Part shown: one piece after another, positions 6,950 to 14,089 of the stretch | Layout of the letters: each line of letters begins with the position of its first letter | How positions within the stretch are numbered: the first letter of the stretch is position 1 | Assembly (NCBI GenBank): GCA_026982175.1 | Contig: JALSHP010000185.1 | Coordinates: 1-18,390 of the forward strand | Length of the DNA stretch: 18,390 nt | Direction of reading: 5' to 3' | Source of the DNA: Campylobacteraceae bacterium | GTDB taxonomy: Bacteria; Campylobacterota; Campylobacteria; Campylobacterales; Sulfurovaceae | The notes under the pieces: model-generated | What the model was told of the DNA's origin: nothing | The model's database searches: none | Seen by the model: only the letters and a program-made list of their open reading frames with translations | Translations under genes and position numbers: made by a program

Positions 6950-7852
6950 ATGAATAGATACATTATACTTTTTTTACTCATAATTCAAAATCTATTTTCA
7001 GTAGGCATTAGTGCAGGTACAGAGATTAAAAACATTGCTTATTTGAACTATACCTTAGAGTCAGTAGCGATGGAGACAAAAAGTAATGAACTCATTGACA
7101 TTGTTGACCAAAAGTTAGACAGTAACATGGTGTGTCAAGAGAGTGGTCCTGTGGTTATTGAACCAGAAGATAGTGGCAAGGTGATGCAGTTCTTACTTTT
7201 AAACAATGGTAATGGGGCAGAGCGTTATAGCTTTAGTCATGTGACAGGCTCACCCCAAAACTTTTCTGTGCTTAATCCAAAAATTTATGCAGATAATGGA
7301 GATGGTATCTTCTCTATAAGTGAAGATACATTAGTGAATGAGTTGACACTTAATGCAGATGAAAAAATCAATCTTTTTTTAGTAGCAGATATTCCTAAAG
7401 ATGCAGAGAAACTCTCTTTAAATGGCATAAAATCTAATTCCTTAACTCAAGGTGATTTGCTTTATGGTGAATCTAAAAAGTTAGAGAACTTTTATGTGGT
7501 AGCTGCAACACCTGAAGAAGCAAAGTCTGCTCTTTGTACCTATGAAGTGCCAAGTCTTGTTTTGGAGCTTGAAAAGAGTGCCACTCTCTCTAGTGATAAA
7601 CTCTATAAAAGAACAACCATACATTATGAGATAGGGGTAAAAGCCATCGGCATAGGTAGCGTTGATGATGTCATTGTGCAAGATATGATTCCTAAAGGGA
7701 CGGTTTATGTAGAAAATTCTTTACGTTTAGATGGAGAAAAAGCGGGTCGTTTTGATGGTAAAGGTATTTTTGTTGCCATTGATACGATTAGCCAAAAAGA
7801 AGAGAGTGAAGAGATTGTGCATCGTGTGACATTTGATGTAAAGGTTTTGTAG
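6950..7852 (+). CDS. Exported DUF11-family protein, gene 1 of the surface cluster
   Basis: A 300-aa exported protein of unknown function. Residues 1-22 look like a signal peptide (MNRYIILFLLIIQNLFSVGISA), leaving a mature N-terminus GTEIKNIAYLNYT that recurs in genes 3 and 4 of this cluster. The first module (about 55-185) has the pattern seen beside DUF11 domains: NNGNGAERYSF (85-95), then YADNGDGIFS (113-122), an acidic loop that may bind calcium. The second module (about 200-300) is DUF11-like: LVLELEKSA, then DDVIVQDMIPKGTVYVENS, ending VTFDVKVL. It has two cysteines (C62, C196), possibly one disulfide. AAGG lies 8 nt before the ATG, within an inverted repeat. The architecture is close to that of the 345-aa protein of gene 3, so the two are probably diverged paralogues. 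No catalytic motif is seen; a structural role is likely. Confidence 0.82.
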   Translation: MNRYIILFLLIIQNLFSVGISAGTEIKNIAYLNYTLESVAMETKSNELIDIVDQKLDSNMVCQESGPVVIEPEDSGKVMQFLLLNNGNGAERYSFSHVTGSPQNFSVLNPKIYADNGDGIFSISEDTLVNELTLNADEKINLFLVADIPKDAEKLSLNGIKSNSLTQGDLLYGESKKLENFYVVAATPEEAKSALCTYEVPSLVLELEKSATLSSDKLYKRTTIHYEIGVKAIGIGSVDDVIVQDMIPKGTVYVENSLRLDGEKAGRFDGKGIFVAIDTISQKEESEEIVHRVTFDVKVL

Positions 7853-7875
7853 GCAATAGCTATTTATCATCTGAG

Positions 7876-7919
7876 AGGGTGTCAAGTGGTCATAAGTTGT
7901 TATGACGACTTGACACCCT
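7876..7919. repeat. Long near-perfect hairpin between DUF11 genes 1 and 2
   Basis: Two 20-nt arms (7876-7895 and 7900-7919) pair with a single G/G mismatch around the 4-nt loop GTTG; the outer 12 bp is AGGGTGTCAAGT with ACTTGACACCCT. No T-run follows on either strand, so it is not a standard intrinsic terminator. It lies 24 nt after the gene 1 stop and 35 nt before gene 2. It could be an mRNA-stabilising or processing element, a leaky attenuator, or a palindromic repeat element. Confidence 0.85.
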
Positions 7920-7954
7920 ACGGTGATTCAACAATTTAATATTAAGGATAAATA

Positions 7955-8428
7955 ATGAATAAAATGTTTTTAACAGCATCATCATTACTTTTTGCCGTAG
8001 TGACTATGGCACAAGCAGAGGTGACGATTAGTTCAACTTCTCTTCAAGAGATAAGTAAAAGTACGCCAAGTGGAGAGGCTCGTAAAACGTGGGTTAAAGC
8101 TGAAAAGATTGTGCCTGATACGGTGGTAAAGTATCTTAACACACTACAAAATAGTGGTATGCAAACAGCAACAAAGTTGGTGGTAAAAAACCCCATTCCT
8201 AAAAATATGGAGTATGTTGCCAATTCAGCAAAGTGTCAAAGCAGTTGTAAGGTTGCTTACTCAGTAGATGGTGGAGCAACATTTATGCAAGCCTCTGAAC
8301 TTTTTGTGGGAGAGGGTGAAGCACGTCATTTGGCAAAAGCTTCAGAGTACACCGACATTATGTGGCAAGTAGAGAGCTTAGGGGCAAATAGTCAAAGTGC
8401 CGTTGAGTATCAAGCTCGATTAAAATAA
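7955..8428 (+). CDS. Small exported DUF11-family protein, gene 2 of the surface cluster
   Basis: A 157-aa exported protein that is essentially one DUF11 domain. The signal peptide is residues 1-21 (ending MAQA, cleavage before EVTISS). The mature part contains the recognisable DUF11 subfamily series: DTVVKYLNTLQNSGMQTATKLVVKNPIPKNMEYV (55-88), the small loop CQSSC (C94, C98, a likely disulfide), YSVDGGATF (102-110) and YTDIMWQVESLGANSQSAVEY (132-152). Single-domain proteins of this type occur in gene clusters with larger surface proteins in other proteobacteria. AAGGAT lies 6 nt before the ATG. A long hairpin separates it from gene 1 and 37 nt separate it from gene 3. It may be a minor subunit or a chaperone-like partner; the sequence gives no direct proof. 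Confidence 0.82.
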   Translation: MNKMFLTASSLLFAVVTMAQAEVTISSTSLQEISKSTPSGEARKTWVKAEKIVPDTVVKYLNTLQNSGMQTATKLVVKNPIPKNMEYVANSAKCQSSCKVAYSVDGGATFMQASELFVGEGEARHLAKASEYTDIMWQVESLGANSQSAVEYQARLK

Positions 8429-8465
8429 CATTAATAGATAAAACAATATTAACAAAGGAAAAATT

Positions 8466-9503
8466 ATGAATAAAATTTTAAGTATGGTCGCCATTATGGC
8501 ACTTTCAAGCATGGCAGTCAATGCAGCAGGTACAACTGCTGGAACAGATGTAAGCAACACCGCGACATTAAGCTTTACGGTTGGAGGAGTTGCTCAAACA
8601 GATGTGACTTCCAATACAGACACCTTTGTGGTCGATAAAAAGATTGACTTTGTTTTGACAAATAATGATGCTGCAAAAATTACTGTTGTTCCAGGAGAGA
8701 CAGGGAAAATAACCACTTGGTCAATAACAAACGAGGGAAACCTTGCTCAAAAGTTTAGTTTTACAGCAACACAACTCACAGGTGGAGAGACAGTTTATGG
8801 TGACGCTGATACACAAGATACAGAAGTATTAACAGTTGAATCGAGTACTGATGGAACGACATGGACAGCATTAACAAGCCTTGAAATTGCTCCTGATGCA
8901 ACGGTGAGTATTCGTATTAAGACAGACATTAACATTGCTAGAGTGGATGGAGATGTGATGAACATTCAATTAGAAGCAGTTGCTGTTACAGCAGGTGGCT
9001 CGGTGGAGACGGCAACAGCAGGAGCTGATACGGCAGGAGTCGTAGATACGGTACTTGCTGAATCAGCAGATGCCATAACAGGTGATGTTAAAGAGAATGG
9101 TAAGTATTTGGCGTGGGGTGGATATATGGTTGCTGCTCCCAATTTAAGTTTGGCTAAAGACTCATGTGTAATTTCAGATAGCGTTAATGGTATAAGTGCT
9201 AATGCTAAGCGTCTTCCAGGGGCTAAGATATTGTATATTCTTGACATTAACAATGTGGGAACGTCAACCGATGCAATAGATGTAAGCATTACGGATGTAT
9301 TACCTGCAACACTGGATGCGTCAACCATTACCAATCTTAAGCAAGATGATGGTCAGACAGCGTGTAGTTGTAGCAATGGGGTAGTCTATTCAGGTGGTAC
9401 GGCTGCAACTAATGATGGAACGGGCTCAACATTGACTGTTTCAGGCTTAACCATTACCAAAGCCAAACACAACTGTGTCTCTTTTGAAGTAGATATTATT
9501 TAA
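8466..9503 (+). CDS. Exported Thr/Ala-rich DUF11-family protein, gene 3 of the surface cluster
   Basis: A 345-aa exported protein, the most surface-structural-looking member: rich in Thr, Ala, Ser, Asp and Val, and poor in aromatic and basic residues. The signal peptide is 1-20 (MNKILSMVAIMALSSMAVNA). The mature N-terminus AGTTAGTDVSNTATLSF resembles genes 1 and 4. Residues about 58-220 form a beta-rich module with VPGETGKITTWSITNEGN (75-92). Residues about 225-345 form a DUF11 domain with YILDINNVGTSTDAIDVSITDVLP (257-280). All four cysteines, C234, C300, C302 and C337, fall in this last domain. AAAGGA precedes the ATG, a stronger site than those of its neighbours. Two-module architecture matches gene 1. 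I infer a secreted or surface-anchored structural subunit, possibly the most abundant one. Confidence 0.82.
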   Translation: MNKILSMVAIMALSSMAVNAAGTTAGTDVSNTATLSFTVGGVAQTDVTSNTDTFVVDKKIDFVLTNNDAAKITVVPGETGKITTWSITNEGNLAQKFSFTATQLTGGETVYGDADTQDTEVLTVESSTDGTTWTALTSLEIAPDATVSIRIKTDINIARVDGDVMNIQLEAVAVTAGGSVETATAGADTAGVVDTVLAESADAITGDVKENGKYLAWGGYMVAAPNLSLAKDSCVISDSVNGISANAKRLPGAKILYILDINNVGTSTDAIDVSITDVLPATLDASTITNLKQDDGQTACSCSNGVVYSGGTAATNDGTGSTLTVSGLTITKAKHNCVSFEVDII

Positions 9504-9527
9504 TATAAAAATTAAATTAACTATTTT

Positions 9528-9554
9528 ATGTTCCATCATTTTAAGATGGAACAT
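9528..9554. repeat. 10-bp perfect hairpin between DUF11 genes 3 and 4
   Basis: ATGTTCCATC (9528-9537) pairs perfectly with GATGGAACAT (9545-9554) around the 7-nt loop ATTTTAA. No U-tract follows in either direction. It lies 24 nt after the gene 3 stop, the same distance as the hairpin after gene 1, suggesting a shared role in trimming or protecting the 3' ends of the small-subunit messages. Confidence 0.75.
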
Positions 9555-9598
9555 TGAGAAGAAAATGCTAAAAAAGATGAAAGATGAAAGGAAAAAAT

Positions 9599-12500
9599 AT
9601 GCAAAAAAACATACAATATATTATATCTTTATTTAAAATTAACATTTTACTGTTTCTTTTTTCTTCTTTTTTACAAGGACTTGAAGTGGGTGATACCATT
9701 GTTAATCAAGCATCGGTAAGTTACCGTTACCATTTAGCCCCTAAAGAGGTGGTTTCAAATAGTGTAGAACATACCATTGAAGCAACAGAAGCAAAAGTTG
9801 ATTTTTTATACTCTACGCAATCAGGAACACAGACAGCTGTACTAGGAACAACTGCTTATCAAGATGAGAATGGGGTATGGCATGAGACCACAAGCTCGAC
9901 ACTTCAAGATGGAACGGTTGTAGGCGATGGAAGTGCGGTTAATCTTGAAGAGACAGATTTTTACCGACAAGAAGACACCGTTTTTATTAGTGTGATTGAC
10001 CCTGACCAAAATGTTGACCGTGATGTACGTAATGTTATAGATGTTAATGTAACAAGTGAGAGTGGCGATATTGAACGATTACAACTCATTGAGACCACGC
10101 CAAATTCAGGTGTTTTTGTGGCGTACATTCCCCTCTCTCATGAGACCCAAGAGCATTATGATAACCAACTCTATGTTCGGCTCAATGAGAATATTATGGT
10201 GCATTATGATGATAATGTAGAGATTATTAAAAGTGACTCTGCGATTATTGTAGAGCAGGTAGATTTTAAAGTATGGATAGAAAAGCAGGTCAATAAAACA
10301 GAGGCATCGGTGGGAGAACTCTTAAAATATACCTTGACAGTCCATAATGATGAAGAGAAAGCCATTAGAGATTTTTTGATAAGCGATGCTTTACCTTTTG
10401 GGCTAAAGTATGAGGAGGGAACAGCACAATATGAGGGTACGCATGTTGAGGCTTTACGCTCTGAAGATGGGAAAAAAATACAATTTCGTCTCCCAACGGT
10501 AGAAGCAAATGGACAAGTAGAAGTGACTTTCATCGCTTCGGTGACAGCAGGGGTACGCAATGCAAAAATCATTAACCAAGCATGGGTGACTAAAAGTACC
10601 GTGTTTAAATCAAACGTTGCTGATGCGACCACCCTTATTAATGAAGAGTTGATGCGAAGCAAAGGGATTATTATTGGAAAAATTTCTCATGAAGATAATG
10701 TGACTAAGGGGATTGCAGGGGTACGGCTCTATCTTGAAAATGGGATGTATGTGGTGAGTGATGTGAATGGAAAGTATCACTTCTCTAACGTTAATGCAGG
10801 GCGACATATTGTTCAAGTAGACAAAGCCTTACTCCCCCAAGGTTATGCAATGGGAAGTTGTGCGCAGACAACACGAAAAGCAGGTAAGAACTTCTCTGAA
10901 TTGGTCAATGTAGGACAAGGTGCTTTAAAACGAGTGAATTTCTGTCTTAAAGAGAATGGTGAGAAAATTCAAACTACTCAAGAGTCCAATGAAATGGCGA
11001 TGCCAACAGAAGTAGCGACCATGCCAAGTTATGGTGAAAAAGATTTAAACAGTGGGGCAAAAAGAGCCATTTTATGGCCACTAGAAGGGTATGTTCCTGA
11101 AATTCCAAGTACGCAGATTGCCATTAAGCATCCAAAATCTGAAAAAGTAGTGCTGTGGCTCAATGGTGATAAAGTCTCTGAACTTAACTACAATGGTAAT
11201 GTCGCTTCTCAACGTTCAAAGAATGTGATTGACCTTTACAAAGGGGTTGATTTACTTGATAGAGCCAATACTATTAAAGTAGAATATTTCTCTAAAAACG
11301 GGGAGTTACTAGAGAGCTTAACACGAGAAGTACAGGTCTCTTCTGTTCCTGTTCAAGTGCAGTATGTTAAAGAGAACTCTAAAACCATTGCCGATGGAAA
11401 AAATTCACCAGTGATTGCCGTGCGATTTTTAGATGACTTGGGAAAACCTTTACGCTCTGGTATGACAGGGGTCTTTTCGGTTGAAGCTCCTTATGCTTCG
11501 CAAAACTTATTAGACCAGATACAGAACAATCCTTTAAGCAGTACAGCACAAAGCAGTCGCTATACCATTCACTCTGATGGAATTGCTTATATTAAACTTC
11601 AACCCACAACAGAGTCGGGTCAAGTGAGTTTGCATTTTGACTTAGAGGGTCGAGATGAGGTCATTCGTGCATGGCTTAAACCAGCACTTCGTGAATGGAT
11701 TATGGTCGGTTTTGCAGAGGGTACAGTAGGGTACAACACGCTTAAAGGAAATGAGGAGTCATTAGCCGAGATTAAATCTAGCGACAAAGTGATTACCGAG
11801 GGGCGTGTTTCATTTTTTGCTAAGGGTAGAATTAAAGGTGATTGGCTACTCTCTATGGCGTATGATACAGGAAAAGATACCGCCAAGCAGGAGTTTTTTG
11901 ATGAGATTGACCCCAATGCTTACTATACGCTCTACAATGACAACTCCATTCAAAATCAAGAGGCTGCGTCACGGAAGAAGCTTTATGTGAAGCTTGAAAA
12001 AGAGCAGTTTAACATTTTATTTGGAGATTTTAGTACCGATTTGTCTTACACGCAACTCTCTGCTTATTCACGCCGTTTTACAGGGCTGAAGTCGGAGTAT
12101 CATGGTGAGTATCTTGATGCAAAAGTTTTTGCGACCAATACCGAACAGCTTTTTATAAAAGATGAAATACGTGGAGATGGAACATCAGGTTATTACTATT
12201 TAAAATCTCAAAATATGGTACGTTTTTCTGAAAAAGTCATCATAGAGGTACGAGACCGATACCGTAGCGAGAAGATACTCTCTACAAGAAGCCTACAACG
12301 CTTTAGAGATTATGAGATTGACTATGCCTTGGGTCGCATCTATTTTAAAGAGCCTGTTTACAGTAATGATGAGCAGTTTAACCCACGGTTTATTGTGGTG
12401 GACTATGAAGTAAAAGGTGATGTTGGTTCAGACCACTACACCTATGGGGGTCGTGCAGCAGTTAAAGCTTTAGATGAAAAAGTAGAAGTGGGAGCGACCT

Positions 12501-14089
12501 ATATCTCTGAAGATTCAGGTAAAAAACTCTCTAAACTTATGGGGGTTGATACAACACTCAAGCTAGGTGATACCACACGGATTAAAGCTGAATATGCCAA
12601 AACAAAAACAAGCCAAGAGGCGACCTTAACAGAGGGTGAAGCTAAATTGATGGAGATAGAGCATATCTCCCATGGGGTTTATAGTCGTGCTTATTATCGT
12701 GAGCAGGAGTCGTCGTTTGGTTTAGGTCAGCTCAACGCCTCTTTGGGTGGCACACGAAAAGTTGGGTTGGACATCTCTAGTCAGTCGAGTGGTCGTCATA
12801 GAAACAGAGCCTCTATCTACCGTGATTCTGATTTGGCTACCAAAGTAGACAGCGATGTTATGGAACTTAGAAGTGAGTTTGACAACCTAAACTGGTCAGC
12901 TTTTGCAGGGTATCGTTATGCCAAAGTAAGTAGTGAAGAGGCAATGGCTCAACAACTTCTTTTTGGTGGCTCATACGCTCTTTTTGACCAACGATTGAGA
13001 CTCTCTCTTTTACGAGAACAGACCATTTCGGACAATGAGAGTGAACTTTTCCCTACAAGAACAACAGTAGGGTTGGATTATGCTTTAACAGCCTCTATGG
13101 ATTTCTTCTCTTCGTATGAGTGGAGCAGTGCTTTAGAGCAAGGAAGAGCAGGGGTAAGGGTGCGACCTTGGTCAGGAATGACAGTTGAGAACACCACACT
13201 TTCAGAGTTTAGTAATGACCAACAAAATCTCTACAACACCATAGGTGGAGTACAGACATTTCAAGTAAGTGAAAAGTTTTCTGTCAATTTAGGCTTAGAG
13301 CAAGGGGCTACCATTAATAGCTCAAAGGAGAATAATCTTAGTGCATCACTTGCTAACAAATCATTCTTAGCCTATCGTTTGGGGGGAAGTTACAACAGTG
13401 ATGCCTATAGTGCAATGTTTAATAGTGAGTTACGAAAGGCAGAGGGCGAAGAGAAGTTAAATCTCTCAACAGCCATCTATACACAAACTTCAGATGATTT
13501 AGCCTTAGCATTGAGTGGTTCATTCAATAAAGATAATAACACTGCGCAAAAACGTTCCGATGCCAAGATGCGTCTCTCTATGGCTTATAGACCAGAGGAA
13601 GATGGGATGATTGTGTTAGAGAAGTTAGACTTTATTCGCTCTGAACTCAACGATGAAACAGGTAGTTTTCTAACTGATAAAATGGTCAATAACCTAAATG
13701 TCAATCTTCAGCCAACAGCTAAAAGTGAGATAGCCTTACAACATGGCTTCAAATATGTGGTCGATAGCATTGATGCCTTTGAAAAAAAAGGGGTAACCCA
13801 ACTTTTTGGCGTTGATACCCATTATGATATTACGCCGACGTGGGAACTTGGAGTTCAAGGCTCACTACTTTACGCCCAAAGTGCGAACAATATGGACTAT
13901 GGTTTTGGGCTTTACTCTGGGCATAACTTATTTGACAATATGGTACTTACCTTAGGGTACAATTGGCAAGGTTTTGAAGACAGAGATTTCGCTTTGCAGA
14001 CCTACAGAATGGAAGGGGCTTACTTTAGATTTAACATGAAGTTTGACCAAGAGAGTCTGAAAGATACGGTGAGGTTGATGTCGTGGTAA
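9599..14089 (+). CDS. Large DUF11/SdrD_B-like outer-membrane barrel protein, gene 4 of the surface cluster
   Basis: I prefer the ATG at 9599 (1496 aa) because AAAGGA lies 6 nt upstream; an in-frame ATG at 9584 would add five residues, and the numbering here uses that longer form (1501 aa). Order of parts: signal peptide to about 33; the EVGDTIVNQASVSYRY motif shared with genes 1 and 3; an Ig-like module with DPDQNVDRD and ETTPNSGVF (170-178); DUF11 (226-352); an SdrD_B/carboxypeptidase-regulatory-like fold (360-426, KGIAGVRLYLENG, DVNGKYHFSNVNAG); a beta-rich segment (about 493-587); an invasin-like Ig module (588-700, VPVQVQYVKENSKTIADGKN). From about 705 to the end, alternating polar/aromatic strands indicate a large beta-barrel, including RDYEIDYALGRIYFKEPV (908-925) and a final Trp. 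It overlaps gene 5 by 7 nt. It probably sits in the outer membrane; export of partners is my inference. It is not a recognisable usher or TonB receptor. Confidence 0.85.
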   Translation: MQKNIQYIISLFKINILLFLFSSFLQGLEVGDTIVNQASVSYRYHLAPKEVVSNSVEHTIEATEAKVDFLYSTQSGTQTAVLGTTAYQDENGVWHETTSSTLQDGTVVGDGSAVNLEETDFYRQEDTVFISVIDPDQNVDRDVRNVIDVNVTSESGDIERLQLIETTPNSGVFVAYIPLSHETQEHYDNQLYVRLNENIMVHYDDNVEIIKSDSAIIVEQVDFKVWIEKQVNKTEASVGELLKYTLTVHNDEEKAIRDFLISDALPFGLKYEEGTAQYEGTHVEALRSEDGKKIQFRLPTVEANGQVEVTFIASVTAGVRNAKIINQAWVTKSTVFKSNVADATTLINEELMRSKGIIIGKISHEDNVTKGIAGVRLYLENGMYVVSDVNGKYHFSNVNAGRHIVQVDKALLPQGYAMGSCAQTTRKAGKNFSELVNVGQGALKRVNFCLKENGEKIQTTQESNEMAMPTEVATMPSYGEKDLNSGAKRAILWPLEGYVPEIPSTQIAIKHPKSEKVVLWLNGDKVSELNYNGNVASQRSKNVIDLYKGVDLLDRANTIKVEYFSKNGELLESLTREVQVSSVPVQVQYVKENSKTIADGKNSPVIAVRFLDDLGKPLRSGMTGVFSVEAPYASQNLLDQIQNNPLSSTAQSSRYTIHSDGIAYIKLQPTTESGQVSLHFDLEGRDEVIRAWLKPALREWIMVGFAEGTVGYNTLKGNEESLAEIKSSDKVITEGRVSFFAKGRIKGDWLLSMAYDTGKDTAKQEFFDEIDPNAYYTLYNDNSIQNQEAASRKKLYVKLEKEQFNILFGDFSTDLSYTQLSAYSRRFTGLKSEYHGEYLDAKVFATNTEQLFIKDEIRGDGTSGYYYLKSQNMVRFSEKVIIEVRDRYRSEKILSTRSLQRFRDYEIDYALGRIYFKEPVYSNDEQFNPRFIVVDYEVKGDVGSDHYTYGGRAAVKALDEKVEVGATYISEDSGKKLSKLMGVDTTLKLGDTTRIKAEYAKTKTSQEATLTEGEAKLMEIEHISHGVYSRAYYREQESSFGLGQLNASLGGTRKVGLDISSQSSGRHRNRASIYRDSDLATKVDSDVMELRSEFDNLNWSAFAGYRYAKVSSEEAMAQQLLFGGSYALFDQRLRLSLLREQTISDNESELFPTRTTVGLDYALTASMDFFSSYEWSSALEQGRAGVRVRPWSGMTVENTTLSEFSNDQQNLYNTIGGVQTFQVSEKFSVNLGLEQGATINSSKENNLSASLANKSFLAYRLGGSYNSDAYSAMFNSELRKAEGEEKLNLSTAIYTQTSDDLALALSGSFNKDNNTAQKRSDAKMRLSMAYRPEEDGMIVLEKLDFIRSELNDETGSFLTDKMVNNLNVNLQPTAKSEIALQHGFKYVVDSIDAFEKKGVTQLFGVDTHYDITPTWELGVQGSLLYAQSANNMDYGFGLYSGHNLFDNMVLTLGYNWQGFEDRDFALQTYRMEGAYFRFNMKFDQESLKDTVRLMSW

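Noticed and set aside
7876..7919. Integron attC site
   Set aside because: The hairpin is almost perfectly paired and lacks the unpaired extrahelical bases and GTTRRRY/RYYYAAC core sites; no integrase is near.
8966..9334. 122-codon minus-strand ORF within DUF11 gene 3
   Set aside because: It is a shadow of a low-complexity Thr/Ala-rich coding region; gene 3 has a signal peptide and DUF11 domain on the plus strand.
10204..10662. 152-codon minus-strand ORF inside the barrel gene
   Set aside because: It is fully covered by the DUF11 domain coding sequence of the plus strand, with no ribosome binding site or motif.
13782..13793. A8G4 tract in the barrel gene as a phase-variation switch
   Set aside because: The frame is intact and an eight-A run followed by four G is short compared with phase-variable tracts; an eight-T run in rppH (3963-3970) is similar, so this is not specific.
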